DNA of 64,000 nucleotides, from positions 7,574-71,573 of the forward strand of contig MUYB01000020.1 of NCBI GenBank assembly GCA_002015125.1, written 5' to 3'. Numbering within the stretch: position 1 is the first letter of the stretch; each line of letters starts with the position of its first letter. Below, one piece after another: positions 18,477 through 27,738 of the stretch. This DNA comes from [Haemophilus] felis. Its GTDB lineage: Bacteria; Pseudomonadota; Gammaproteobacteria; Enterobacterales; Pasteurellaceae. Position numbers and translations under genes: made by a program. A model generated the notes under the pieces. The model was not told the DNA's origin. It worked only from the letters and a program-made list of their open reading frames with translations, and did no database searches.

Positions 18477-19114
18477 TGAAGAGAATTGTCGTTTTAATAT
18501 CTGGGCAGGGAGCCAACTTACAAGCCATTATTGAAGCTTGTTCGGTGGGTGTTATTCCTGCCCAAATTGTGTCTGTAATTAGCAATAAATCAGAAGCCTT
18601 TGGCTTGCAGCGAGCGCAACAAGCGAATATTCACACTCGTGTTTTTTTACGCAAAGATTTTGCGAATAATCAAGCAATGGATCAACATATTGCGGAATAT
18701 ATTGAATCTTTGAATGTTGATTTAATTGTCTTAGCAGGTTATATGAAAATTTTAAGCGCGGCTTTTACGCAACGCTTTGCTGGCAAAATCCTCAATATTC
18801 ATCCCTCTTTGTTGCCGAAATATCCAGGTTTAAACACATATCAACAAGCCCTTGAGGCTGGTGATAAAGAACATGGCACCACAGTGCATTTTGTCAATGA
18901 AGAAGTGGATGGTGGTGCTATCGTGCTACAAGCTAAAGTGCCGATTTTCAGCGACGACAGTTTAATGGAGATAGAAGAACGCGTAAAAGAGCAAGAATTA
19001 CGCATTTATCCACTGGTGATTAAATGGTTTGTGGAAGAACGTTTGCAATTAAAAGAAGGACAGGCTTATCTCGATGGTAATTTATTACCAAAACAAGGTT
19101 ACGCGTCAGAATAA
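18476..19114 (+). CDS. purN: Phosphoribosylglycinamide formyltransferase
   Basis: This 212-residue enzyme transfers a formyl group from 10-formyl-THF to GAR in purine synthesis. Substrate-binding N terminus IVVLISGQGANLQAIIEA; catalytic region has the conserved asparagine and histidine in KILNIHPSLLPKYPGLNTY, followed by GTTVHFVNEEVDGGAIVLQ with the catalytic aspartate. The second glycine of the usual SGxGSN motif is kept while SN reads AN, as in some relatives. The ATG overlaps the purM stop by one base. Normal length, second gene of purMN. Confidence 0.95.
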   Translation: MKRIVVLISGQGANLQAIIEACSVGVIPAQIVSVISNKSEAFGLQRAQQANIHTRVFLRKDFANNQAMDQHIAEYIESLNVDLIVLAGYMKILSAAFTQRFAGKILNIHPSLLPKYPGLNTYQQALEAGDKEHGTTVHFVNEEVDGGAIVLQAKVPIFSDDSLMEIEERVKEQELRIYPLVIKWFVEERLQLKEGQAYLDGNLLPKQGYASE

Positions 19115-19190
19115 TCACTAGCCAAAAGAACAATTTTAATTTAGAATTCTGCGATTTTTTTATTTGAACAGGCAAGCTAAGGAGCGCTCG

Positions 19191-19817
19191 ATGAAATTGG
19201 TAGAAGTAAATCACCCTTTAGTGAAACACAAATTAGGTTTAATGCGTGCAGCAGATATTAACACCAAGCAATTCCGCGAATTAGCAACGGAAGTGGGCAG
19301 CTTACTAACTTACGAAGCGACTGCGGATTTAGAAACGGAAAAAGTGACGATTGATGGTTGGTGTGGTCCTGTGGAAATTGATCGTATCAAAGGTAAAAAA
19401 GTCACCGTAGTGCCAATTTTGCGTGCTGGATTAGGGATGATGGACGGTGTGTTAGAACATGTTCCAAGTGCGCGCATTAGCGTCGTCGGTATGTATCGTA
19501 ACGAAGAAACTCTTGAGCCAGTGCCATATTTCCAAAAGCTAGCCAGTGATTTAGATGAACGCTTGGCTATCGTGGTGGACCCAATGTTAGCCACAGGCGG
19601 ATCAATGATCGCTACGATTGACTTGCTCAAACAAAAAGGTTGTAAACATATTAAAGTGTTAGTGTTAGTGGCGGCGCCAGAGGGAATTAAAGCCTTGGAA
19701 GCGGCGCACCCTGACATTGAGTTGTACACTGCATCTGTGGATAAACACTTGAACGAACAAGGTTATATCATTCCAGGTTTGGGCGATGCAGGTGATAAGA
19801 TTTTTGGCACAAAATAG
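19191..19817 (+). CDS. upp: Uracil phosphoribosyltransferase
   Basis: This 208-residue salvage enzyme makes UMP from uracil and PRPP. The start at 19191 follows AAGGAGCGCTCG and yields [19 protein letters not shown], the expected N terminus. PRPP site [12 protein letters not shown] (about 128-139), uracil-binding [16 protein letters not shown] at the C terminus. It is followed by uraA, about 100 bases away, with a terminator in between, so the permease is probably partly read through. Confidence 0.97.
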   Translation: MKLVEVNHPLVKHKLGLMRAADINTKQFRELATEVGSLLTYEATADLETEKVTIDGWCGPVEIDRIKGKKVTVVPILRAGLGMMDGVLEHVPSARISVVGMYRNEETLEPVPYFQKLASDLDERLAIVVDPMLATGGSMIATIDLLKQKGCKHIKVLVLVAAPEGIKALEAAHPDIELYTASVDKHLNEQGYIIPGLGDAGDKIFGTK

Positions 19818-19827
19818 CCAAAATATT

Positions 19828-19850
19828 GCGGCAGAAATTGCCGCTTTTTT
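19828..19850 (+). terminator. Terminator or attenuator between upp and uraA
   Basis: Stem GCGGCA/TGCCGC with a short loop followed by six T, 10 bases after the upp stop and 64 before uraA. Confidence 0.85.
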
Positions 19851-19913
19851 CCGTCTACTTACTTCCCTAAGTAGGTTGTTCAAAGTTAATTCAAACAGAG
19901 AGTTGAAACTTAA

Positions 19914-21176
19914 ATGACAAATCAAAACATTCACACCTCCTCTAAAGGCAAACAAATCTTTATCGGCTTGCAAATGCTCTTCGTGGCATTTGGTGCCTTA
20001 GTCCTAATGCCACTCATCACAGGGCTTGATCCAAACACCGCACTGCTTACCGCAGGGGTTGGCACACTGTTATTCCAACTTTGCACTAAAGGGCAAGTGC
20101 CAATTTTCTTAGCTTCTTCTTTTGCTTTCATTGCTCCAATTCAATACGGCGTACAAACCTGGGGTATTCCAGTAACAATGGGCGGTTTAGTTTTCACAGG
20201 ATTGATTTATTTCGCCTTATCCAGCTTAGTAAAATTCAAAGGTGCAGGAATTTTAGATAAATTATTTCCACCTGTGGTTGTTGGTCCTGTGATCGTCATC
20301 ATCGGTTTAGGATTAGCACCAGTTGCTGTAAATATGGCACTCGGCAAAACGGGTGACGGTTCAGCTGTGCTATTTCAATATGAAAAAGCCGTTATTGTCT
20401 CTATGGTCACCTTACTTACCACGTTAATTGTTGCCGTCTTTGCCAAAGGGTTAATGCGACTCGTGCCGATTATGTTCGCCATTGCTGTGGGCTACATTCT
20501 GTCTATTTGCCTAGGTTTAGTAAATTTCCAACCTATCCTTGATGCGGATTGGATCAGCTTACCTCAATTAACGACGCCAGAATTTAAATTGGAAGCGATT
20601 TTGTACCTCTTACCAATCGCGCTGGCGCCAGCGGTCGAGCACGTGGGCGGCATTATGGCAATTAGTTCCGTAACAGGTAAAAATTTCTTAAAAGAACCTG
20701 GCTTACATCGCACCTTATTGGGCGACGGTGTCGCCACATCCGCAGCTGCATTTTTAGGCGGTCCACCAAATACCACTTACGCAGAAGTCACTGGCGCAGT
20801 AATGCTCACCAAAAACTTCAACCCTCGCGTGATGACTTATGCGGCAATCTGGGCAATTGGCATTTCCTTCTGCGGAAAAGTGGGCGCTTTCTTGCAAAGT
20901 ATTCCAACGGTGGTGATGGGCGGTATTATGATGTTGGTATTCGGTTCTATCGCCGTAGTGGGAATGAGTACGCTTATTCGTGCAAAAATAGATATGAGCG
21001 AAGCGCGCAATCTCTGCATCGTCTCCGTCGTAATGACCTTTGGTATCGGACATATGCTAATTAACGTCGGTTCTTTCTCATTACAAGGCATCAGTTTATG
21101 TGCCTTTGTGGCAATCTTCCTGAATTTAATTTTGCCAAAAAGCAAAACTGAAGTGGCAATTGAAGAACACAAATAA
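19914..21176 (+). CDS. uraA: Uracil permease
   Basis: This 420-residue inner-membrane proton symporter of the NCS2 family takes up uracil. About 14 hydrophobic segments. Family marks: PIFLASSFAFIAPIQ (substrate half-helix region), the glutamate of ALAPAVEHVGGI and GGPPNTTYAEVTGAV. It follows upp and supplies its substrate, the same pairing as in E. coli and H. influenzae. Length normal. Confidence 0.96.
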   Translation: MTNQNIHTSSKGKQIFIGLQMLFVAFGALVLMPLITGLDPNTALLTAGVGTLLFQLCTKGQVPIFLASSFAFIAPIQYGVQTWGIPVTMGGLVFTGLIYFALSSLVKFKGAGILDKLFPPVVVGPVIVIIGLGLAPVAVNMALGKTGDGSAVLFQYEKAVIVSMVTLLTTLIVAVFAKGLMRLVPIMFAIAVGYILSICLGLVNFQPILDADWISLPQLTTPEFKLEAILYLLPIALAPAVEHVGGIMAISSVTGKNFLKEPGLHRTLLGDGVATSAAAFLGGPPNTTYAEVTGAVMLTKNFNPRVMTYAAIWAIGISFCGKVGAFLQSIPTVVMGGIMMLVFGSIAVVGMSTLIRAKIDMSEARNLCIVSVVMTFGIGHMLINVGSFSLQGISLCAFVAIFLNLILPKSKTEVAIEEHK

Positions 21177-21225
21177 CACTGTAAAAAGAGTAGCAAGCGA
21201 ATTAAAGAGAAATGCTAATATGATG

Positions 21226-21256
21226 AAGTGCGGTCAGTGAGATGACCGCATTTTTT
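21226..21256 (+). terminator. Uptake-signal terminator after uraA
   Basis: A perfect 7-bp stem GCGGTCA/TGACCGC followed by A and six T. Its left arm contains the uptake word AAGTGCGGT (21226-21234), the usual use of uptake sequences as terminators in this family. Confidence 0.85.
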
Positions 21257-21273
21257 ATCTATACTCGCCGGCG

Positions 21274-22422
21274 CTACTGATACGAAAACGTAATAGTTGC
21301 TTGGGCGTTGACGTCACCAGGGGTGATGTTGCCCGTGCGGACGTAGTAGCCCGTTAGTCGCACGGTGGGAAATTGGGTGCCTCTGTCGGCGAATTTCCAC
21401 GCATTTGCAGGTAATGCCCAATTGTTGGTGCTGGTGCGGTTGATGTCTGCTGCGCCGTATTTTAGGGCGTCGTTGTCGTTGTCTTTAAACAATTTGATAC
21501 CAACGCCTGTGGCTTTACCACTGCCTGTTTCAATGCTTAAGGTGTCGGTGCGGTTGTTGGGGTTGTTGACGTCGTGCAATACAGCGTAAGGCGTCACCAC
21601 ACCGCCTGCTTGAGAGCAATCCAGTTGCAATTGGGCGGTGGCGCCATAAAGCAAGTCGCCCACTTGTCTGAAACTGCCCGATCCCACCGTCGGGAATTTT
21701 AGGGAGATGTTGCGATGCGCATTATTCAGGCTGCAAGTTTTCAGCTCACTGCGGATGCTGTAAGAGGTTAAATCTAGCCACACATCATACCAATATGTTC
21801 CCGTTGGCACCACATAACCAATCGCATTGCTATGGGGAGCTTTGCGAAAACGCACGGTGGCAATTTTCACTCTGGCTGGGCTTGGAATGGGCTGACCTGC
21901 TGGCACAACTTTCAATAATAATGGCTCAAGTTCGATACGTGTTCCTAAGGAGTCTGCTGATCGTATCCAAGGGGTGCCGTTGGGGAATTTCCGTTGCTGG
22001 AATTGTCCGTCTCCTGCTTGATTGACTTTACCATTAGGGTGCCCAGTCGCTGCACTTCCACCGCCCACCCGAATGATAAAGCCTAATTCATCAGACAATT
22101 TATATACTGCATGCCCTTCAAAAGTGCCGATTTTTTCGGTGTGCATGGCTAAATCCAACCCCACTTGGTGACCAAATCCCAAACCAAATTTAAATTTATT
22201 GCTTTTATGAAAAACAAAGGTATGCCCTAATCGTTGGGGTAAATTGTCTTGCCCTAATCTTGCAATGAGTTGTCCTCTGCCTGATAAGGTTTCCTCGGTC
22301 ACACAAAAATAGAAATCTTCTTCTTTCGTTGGCGGTTGTGGTGCTGTATCAGGACATCTCCCCCAAACCTGCCCAGCCGTTAGCGCTAACAAAAAACATG
22401 TGGCGTAGTTTATTTTTCTCAT
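21274..22422 (-). CDS. Fimbrial tip adhesin / minor subunit
   Basis: This 382-residue exported protein is the last gene of the chaperone-usher operon. Signal peptide MRKINYATCFLLALTAGQVWG. The C-terminal half (about 225-382) looks like a fimbrial subunit domain: a cysteine pair in LKTCSLNNAH and QLDCSQAGG, and a final strand QATITFSYQ with the penultimate tyrosine recognised by chaperones. The N-terminal half (about 22-215) has no clear family and has its own cysteine pair near the start; this two-domain form is typical of tip adhesins such as HifE or FimH. It overlaps the usher gene by four bases. Receptor unknown. Confidence 0.8.
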   Translation of the reverse strand: MRKINYATCFLLALTAGQVWGRCPDTAPQPPTKEEDFYFCVTEETLSGRGQLIARLGQDNLPQRLGHTFVFHKSNKFKFGLGFGHQVGLDLAMHTEKIGTFEGHAVYKLSDELGFIIRVGGGSAATGHPNGKVNQAGDGQFQQRKFPNGTPWIRSADSLGTRIELEPLLLKVVPAGQPIPSPARVKIATVRFRKAPHSNAIGYVVPTGTYWYDVWLDLTSYSIRSELKTCSLNNAHRNISLKFPTVGSGSFRQVGDLLYGATAQLQLDCSQAGGVVTPYAVLHDVNNPNNRTDTLSIETGSGKATGVGIKLFKDNDNDALKYGAADINRTSTNNWALPANAWKFADRGTQFPTVRLTGYYVRTGNITPGDVNAQATITFSYQ

Positions 22423-25010
22423 TTTTCACTTCCTTTTAAAGGCTCACACGCCACCGTAAACTGGCGGAGTTCGCTGTTGTTGTTTAGGTTTGGCACCTGA
22501 TAGTTAAATTGGCATTGCCCGTCGGCGTTTGCGTTCCAGCGTAAGGTGATTTTGCCTGTTGTGTTGTCTAATTTTGAGGCAAAGAGCTGTCCGCCCTGCA
22601 CCACATAGCCCACCAATTGTCCGTTTTCGTCAAGGGCTTCGGTGCCCATTGGAATGATGCCTTTGGCGTATTGCACCTCAAATAACACCATCGGGTTAAT
22701 GGAGGTTTTAAATTCCACCAGCATAGTTTGGTTGGCTTTCGGAATAATTTCTCGAGCGGTGGCGCCAAACTCGAGGTTCAGCGGCAAATCCTCAGGGTTG
22801 AGGGACACATAATTGCGGTTATAGGGCGTGGCGTAAGGCAAAATGCCGTTGCCGAAATAATCCAATCGGTAGTTCTCCATGCCGTTGATTTTGGCGCCTC
22901 TCGCCCCTTTGGCGTGTACCACCGCAAAGGTGTCGCCCACGGGCTGGCTTAAGGTGATGCCTTTCGGATGCAACACGATGGCGCCAGCGGTATTAACGGA
23001 GAATTGACGGTTGTGTTGATTATCTTGGCTTGCATTCGCCGATAAATTGGCGACGGAAGTTTGATAATCCACGCTGGCGCTAGCGCCTCGATAGTTGCCT
23101 TTGCCCTGCGTGAGGGACAAACCATAATAGGCGTCTGTGTTGCCAATTTCGCCGTTTAAATTGGCGTTGAGGTTGTGGGAATTGCCCGATTGCGCATAGC
23201 TGATGCCTGCTTGATGTTTGCCCAGTGGCATGGACAAGCCGAGATAAACGTTGTGGTTGCGGTTGCCTGTCAGGTCTCGGCTGTTGTTATAACTGAGGCT
23301 ATAACTCAATTTGCCGATGCTGTTGCTGTAAGAGGCTTGCCATTGGTAATCGTTGCCTTGGCGTTGCCAATAATTTTGCACGCTGCCTGAAAGATAAAAA
23401 CGACCGCCCTTTTTGCCGAAATCTTGGCTGAGGGTAAGTTGATATTGGCTTTTCGGACGATAGAACAAATTGCTGAACAACACCCGATCATCAATCTGCT
23501 GGCTGCGATTGGCGACAAGCACATCAGGCAGGCGATAAAATTCCCGTGAGGAATAGCGATATGCCGCCAGCGTAATGTGGGTTTCCGTGGGTAATTTCAC
23601 GCTATAACTGGCACGAATACTGTAACCTTTGCGCCGTTGTTGATTGTTGACAAAATACGCATTTGCCCAAGTAGCATCCGCCACAAACGCCCCAATTGGC
23701 GTGTTCAAGCCGAAACCGAGCAAATAGGCTTGATAATGTGCTGTGTGCGAAACGCCAGCGTTCAGGCTCAAATTATTCATCAAACCATATTGCACTGTGC
23801 CTTGTAACACATTGTCTTTAAACACCTTGTTTTGCGAACGATAGCGCCCGTAGGCAAGTTGATATTTCCATTGTTTTGGACGCACCAATTGCACCAGCGT
23901 CGCAAAAGGCACTTTGATATGTTGTTTTTCGCCGTTGCTTTCCTGAATTTCCACCTGCAAATCGCCGCCGTAGCCCGTGGCGTTCAAATCGTTGATCACA
24001 AACGGACCTGCTGGCACGCTGAGTTGATAAATCACATAGCCATTTTGTTTCACCACCACATTGGCATTGGTTTTCGCCACCCCTTGAATCAGCGGTGCAT
24101 AGCCCCGTTGCGAATTGGGCAACATCCGTTCATCCGTCGCCAAACGCATTCCACGCAAACTCACGCCGTCGAGCAAATCGCTAGAAATGCCCACATCGCC
24201 AAGCACCACTTCCGACCCAATGGCAGGAATGGCGCGGCGGAGATAGGTTTCAATAGGTTGATATTTGCCTGAGAAATCTGTGTAGGCAGTGGTTTTTTGC
24301 CAGCTTTTCGCACCGCTATGCACTAAGGACCAGCCAGCAAAATTCAAACCAGCACGCAAATTCAAATAGGTTTGCGCTGTGCGATGTCCTTCTGACAAAT
24401 GGCTTTGGAAGTGATTGAGGTGATAGTTCACATATAACGCAGGCATGCCCTCTTGCCACAAATGAGGCGGCACATAACCACGAGGACGTTGTTCGACTAA
24501 CGCCTGTGGCAAGGTTAGACGCACGCTTAAATTCCCCACATCCATCTCAAAGTTGCCCTGCGCAATGGCGGCTTCCGCCGAAACGCAATTAGGTGCCACA
24601 GGCGCCACCGTGCCATACGCCGCACTTTTCAAATCCAACACCTGTTTCAATTCAGGGGTTAAACAAAGATAGGTTTTGGCTTTGTTATTAGGGTCGTTCA
24701 CAAACAACGCATTGGTTGTGCCACGCTTTTCCCCGTTCACAAACACATCTAGCTCTAACTTGCCAGCATTAAAACTACTTTTATAACTAAAACGACTGAC
24801 ATCAATGCCTAAGCTTTCGCCACTTTGCAAGAAATTGCTGTCGAATTCCACATAATCCGCTTCCGTTGCCCAAATGGACACAGGCAGCGTCATCGCCAAC
24901 AGCCCAGCGAAATAGCCTCGACAAAATTCACTTAATCTTGTTAATGCAGGTAATGTCACAGGCTGAAACCACGCTGGCGCCACCGCACTTTGTTTAACTT
25001 GCCTACACAT
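22419..25010 (-). CDS. Fimbrial outer-membrane usher
   Basis: This 863-residue usher forms the outer-membrane pore through which chaperone-bound subunits are assembled. The start at 25010 follows GAGGTCAAAA; the signal peptide is long, with its hydrophobic part GYFAGLLAMTLPVSIWA. Domains in order: N-terminal chaperone-binding domain opening VEFDSNFLQSGESLGIDVSRF, central 24-strand barrel with plug, and two C-terminal domains (from about 690; GARGAKINGMENYR). Length matches FimD/HifC. It lies 9 bases after the chaperone gene and overlaps the adhesin gene by four. Confidence 0.93.
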   Translation of the reverse strand: MCRQVKQSAVAPAWFQPVTLPALTRLSEFCRGYFAGLLAMTLPVSIWATEADYVEFDSNFLQSGESLGIDVSRFSYKSSFNAGKLELDVFVNGEKRGTTNALFVNDPNNKAKTYLCLTPELKQVLDLKSAAYGTVAPVAPNCVSAEAAIAQGNFEMDVGNLSVRLTLPQALVEQRPRGYVPPHLWQEGMPALYVNYHLNHFQSHLSEGHRTAQTYLNLRAGLNFAGWSLVHSGAKSWQKTTAYTDFSGKYQPIETYLRRAIPAIGSEVVLGDVGISSDLLDGVSLRGMRLATDERMLPNSQRGYAPLIQGVAKTNANVVVKQNGYVIYQLSVPAGPFVINDLNATGYGGDLQVEIQESNGEKQHIKVPFATLVQLVRPKQWKYQLAYGRYRSQNKVFKDNVLQGTVQYGLMNNLSLNAGVSHTAHYQAYLLGFGLNTPIGAFVADATWANAYFVNNQQRRKGYSIRASYSVKLPTETHITLAAYRYSSREFYRLPDVLVANRSQQIDDRVLFSNLFYRPKSQYQLTLSQDFGKKGGRFYLSGSVQNYWQRQGNDYQWQASYSNSIGKLSYSLSYNNSRDLTGNRNHNVYLGLSMPLGKHQAGISYAQSGNSHNLNANLNGEIGNTDAYYGLSLTQGKGNYRGASASVDYQTSVANLSANASQDNQHNRQFSVNTAGAIVLHPKGITLSQPVGDTFAVVHAKGARGAKINGMENYRLDYFGNGILPYATPYNRNYVSLNPEDLPLNLEFGATAREIIPKANQTMLVEFKTSINPMVLFEVQYAKGIIPMGTEALDENGQLVGYVVQGGQLFASKLDNTTGKITLRWNANADGQCQFNYQVPNLNNNSELRQFTVACEPLKGSEK
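24982..24990 (-). repeat. DNA uptake word in usher start region
   Basis: Perfect AAGTGCGGT read on the minus strand, inside the signal-peptide region of the usher gene. Confidence 0.8.
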
Positions 25011-25019
25011 TTTTGACCT

Positions 25020-25718
25020 CTATTTCACCACAGTTTCCAATGCAGAATTGCTGCCATAATCATTAATAGCAGACCACGCCACTTTTTGCCCCACTTTCAC
25101 CGCCACAGGCAAGGTTTTCTCGCTAAATGGCGCCAACATGCCCACCTCTTTCACGGGCGTATTACCCACTTTAGCCAAGGAAATAGTGACAAAATAAGGG
25201 GTTGGATTTTTCACCACCAACAGATTGCCTGCCTGTTTCCATTGCACCGCCTGAAATGCCTCAAACTGGCTCATCGGCAAATTTGGGCGATAAAACAACT
25301 TAATGCGTGAACGCAAGGCAATTTGCAAATAGTTATTGCTGCCGTTGGGGTCATATTTGGGTTTCGGCGGAATATCCAACACATTCAAATAAAACACCGA
25401 CTCCCTATCTTGTGGCAACGGGGTTTTGCCCGTGTAAGTAATGCGCAAGGTTTGCCCAGCATTGGCTTCCATACGCGCCACCGCAGGCACCACCACAAAA
25501 GGCGTCGCAGCGGCGGAAGGCGAATTGGGCGAACTTTGCTCATCGCCATCATCCACCCACGCCTGCATCAACGCAGGAATGTCCGTTTTATTGGTCAGTT
25601 CCACATTCACCAAACGCTGTTCAGCAGGATAGATCACCCGAGTGCCCGTAATAATAATATTGGCATGCACCAGCGACACACACAGGGCAGTTAACATCAA
25701 AAAAAGCAATTTTTTCAC
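25020..25718 (-). CDS. Fimbrial periplasmic chaperone
   Basis: This 232-residue PapD/HifB-like chaperone folds and caps fimbrial subunits in the periplasm. Signal peptide MKKLLFLMLTALCVSLVHA. Domain 1 includes GTRVIYPAEQRLVNVELTNK, with the conserved arginine, and the G1-strand region ESVFYLNVLDIPPKP; the anchoring lysine is in QIALRSRIKLFYRPN. Domain 2 is complete. The short F1-G1 loop indicates the FGS class. It sits 87 bases after the pilin gene, with a hairpin between. Confidence 0.93.
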   Translation of the reverse strand: MKKLLFLMLTALCVSLVHANIIITGTRVIYPAEQRLVNVELTNKTDIPALMQAWVDDGDEQSSPNSPSAAATPFVVVPAVARMEANAGQTLRITYTGKTPLPQDRESVFYLNVLDIPPKPKYDPNGSNNYLQIALRSRIKLFYRPNLPMSQFEAFQAVQWKQAGNLLVVKNPTPYFVTISLAKVGNTPVKEVGMLAPFSEKTLPVAVKVGQKVAWSAINDYGSNSALETVVK

Positions 25719-25746
25719 CGAACTTCTCCTAAATTCCCGAATAGAT

Positions 25747-25777
25747 AAAAATAAAGGGATACGTCAAAAATATCCCT
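25747..25777 (-). terminator. Attenuating hairpin after the pilin gene
   Basis: Read on the minus strand, AGGGATA/TATCCCT with a 9-base loop is followed by TTATTTTTATC. It lies between pilin and chaperone genes and would reduce read-through, giving more major pilin than assembly proteins. Confidence 0.75.
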
Positions 25778-25805
25778 CTATCTATATACGATTGCGAAGT
25801 GCGAA

Positions 25806-26390
25806 TTAATCGTAAGCTAAACTGTAAGTTACAGAGGCTTGAACTTCACCTGGAGTAACTGAGGTAGATAATGAATAGTAAGCTGCAAAATAATCTAAGA
25901 ACATCATACCTTGAACTAAAGTTTCTTTATCGCCAGTTTGCGTATATTGGTCGATATCTTTACCCACTGGAATTAATTCGCTATTTTTTGTCAAAATTGC
26001 CACACCCACATTTCTAGCTGCTGTGCCAGTGCCTGGTGTATAAGTATTATTCAAGATACCTTTTGCTTGATTAAAAGCAGCAACGTTAGCTGGGCTGAAG
26101 AATAATCTCACGGTTTGACCATTATTTGCACTTGCAACTAAACAATTTTCTAAACCAATTTGAAATTGAGTTTTAGCGACAATTTGATCTTCTGCAGTGA
26201 ATTGAGATGAAGATACGGTAGGTAATTTAACATTCTTTGTTGCAGCACCTGAAGTAACAGAACAAGTGTTATTCACCACTTTCCCCGTGATATTAATTGT
26301 GCCTGCTTGCGCAGCGGTACCTGTTGCCTGCACCGACGAAGCAAATACTGCCGCAGAAATTGCGGTGGCTAATAAACCGAGTTTTTTCAT
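25806..26390 (-). CDS. Major fimbrial subunit (pilin)
   Basis: This 194-residue secreted subunit is the first gene of the operon. Signal peptide MKKLGLLATAISAAVFASSVQA. The mature protein has the pilin pattern: GKVVNNTCSVT and IGLENCLVA supply the conserved disulfide, and the C-terminal strand ends ASVTYSLAYD with penultimate tyrosine. The N-terminal donor strand AAQAGTINITG is present. A good ribosome site (TCTGGAGAAATTC) precedes the ATG. Expression probably depends on the poly-T promoter spacer upstream. Base composition is more A/T-rich than the three genes behind it. Confidence 0.9.
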   Translation of the reverse strand: MKKLGLLATAISAAVFASSVQATGTAAQAGTINITGKVVNNTCSVTSGAATKNVKLPTVSSSQFTAEDQIVAKTQFQIGLENCLVASANNGQTVRLFFSPANVAAFNQAKGILNNTYTPGTGTAARNVGVAILTKNSELIPVGKDIDQYTQTGDKETLVQGMMFLDYFAAYYSLSTSVTPGEVQASVTYSLAYD

Positions 26391-26485
26391 TTTGAATTTC
26401 TCCAGAAATAAATTGAAAGGAATGATTAAAAAATTGCTTTAATTTAAAAATAAAAATTATTTTTAAAATAAAACAAAACCCTCTA

Positions 26486-26512
26486 ATTCTAAAAAAAAAA
26501 AAAAAAAAACAA
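26486..26512 (-). promoter_or_regulatory. Fimbrial promoter with homopolymeric T spacer
   Basis: On the minus strand a -35-like TTGTTT and a -10 TAGAAT are joined by an unbroken tract of 19 T, giving a spacer of 15; two more T would give 17. The -10 lies about 95 bases before the pilin ATG. Slippage of the tract would change promoter strength. The -35 match is only fair, so the assignment is tentative. Confidence 0.55.
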
Positions 26513-26686
26513 GGTGCTGACGAAAAAAATAATTCGATTTAACTTTTATCAACTTATTGATTTAAAACGAAATTTACATTAGGTTTACAAAAGATTTGCA
26601 ATTCTTTACATAATGGGACTGTGGGGCGTCACGCTGGCGCCTGAAAGCGAAACTATAGCAATTTAAATGCGTTTTTTGTCTTGCGA

Positions 26687-27682
26687 TTAATAACGTACGG
26701 AATAAACCTTAAATTTTGTGCTTTGGACGAGCACTTGGTGGGTACCAAAATGTTGATCTAACCAATCTGCATAGGGCAGAAAGGCGTTAGCGACGATGCG
26801 CAGCTCACCGCCTTGTTTCAAATGCCATTTGGCTTGGCTAATCAATTGGTTAACCACTTGGTAAGTGGTGTCGATACCGTCGTGAAATGGGGGATTGGAA
26901 ATAATTAAATCAAATTTATCATCAATATGTGAAAACACATTGCTGGCGACAACATTGCCTGTGAGTTGATTTTCCGTGAGAGTGCGTTTTGCGGAGGCGA
27001 GTGCCATTGCGTGAATATCGCTCATAGTGAGTTCAATTTGTGGGTAACTTTTCTTAATATAGCTACCGATCACACCAGCACCACAGCCCATATCCAACAC
27101 TTTACCTTGGATTGGCTGAGTTAAAGTGGAGAGTAGGAGTAGTGTACCTGCATCAAGTTCGCTGGCGCTAAACACCCCAGGTAGCGCGTAAACATTAAGA
27201 TCCTTTAATTGAGGAAGATGATAATTCGTCCAAAATTTATTGAGATCAAATTGCACAGGTGCCTGCAAGGTGAAATGATATAAACCACAACGGCGCGCAG
27301 AGTCAATTTTCCCGACGTCACCATAAGGGCTGAGCAGTTTTTCGACGGAACGCACTCCACAACGATTTTCCCCTACAATCAACATTTCTTGTCCTTGCTT
27401 AGCATTAGATAACAACTGCATTAATTGGAACTGCACTTCTTGTTTGTTTTTTGTCCAATAAAAAACCATTAAATCCGCTTGTTGTTGATTTTCAACAGCA
27501 AATTGCACTTGTTCTTGACGGCTAAATTGCGCGCAATAATCAAAATAGCAGCTCCAAATAAAGGTTTTTTCCGACGCAGTTTGATTGGGAAAATCGTCTC
27601 GTATTCCGCCTGCAAATAGAACAGAGTTGCGCTGAAAAAAATGAGAATGACGTTGTAAGACTTGGCTTTCGAGAGAAATCAC
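26687..27682 (-). CDS. rsmC: 16S rRNA (guanine1207-N2)-methyltransferase
   Basis: This 331-residue SAM-dependent enzyme methylates G1207 of 16S rRNA in the 30S subunit. The N-terminal half is a degenerate methyltransferase-like domain; the C-terminal half holds the SAM motif VLDMGCGAGVIGSYIKKSYP and the catalytic NPPF in LIISNPPFHDGIDTTY. Length and two-domain layout match E. coli RsmC. It is divergent from holD, with about 55 bases between the two starts. Confidence 0.95.
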   Translation of the reverse strand: MISLESQVLQRHSHFFQRNSVLFAGGIRDDFPNQTASEKTFIWSCYFDYCAQFSRQEQVQFAVENQQQADLMVFYWTKNKQEVQFQLMQLLSNAKQGQEMLIVGENRCGVRSVEKLLSPYGDVGKIDSARRCGLYHFTLQAPVQFDLNKFWTNYHLPQLKDLNVYALPGVFSASELDAGTLLLLSTLTQPIQGKVLDMGCGAGVIGSYIKKSYPQIELTMSDIHAMALASAKRTLTENQLTGNVVASNVFSHIDDKFDLIISNPPFHDGIDTTYQVVNQLISQAKWHLKQGGELRIVANAFLPYADWLDQHFGTHQVLVQSTKFKVYSVRY

Positions 27683-27738
27683 GCTGTTAATCCTGTGGCT
27701 TATTGGTTAAAATTGCGCGCATTATAAAGGAAAAGCGA

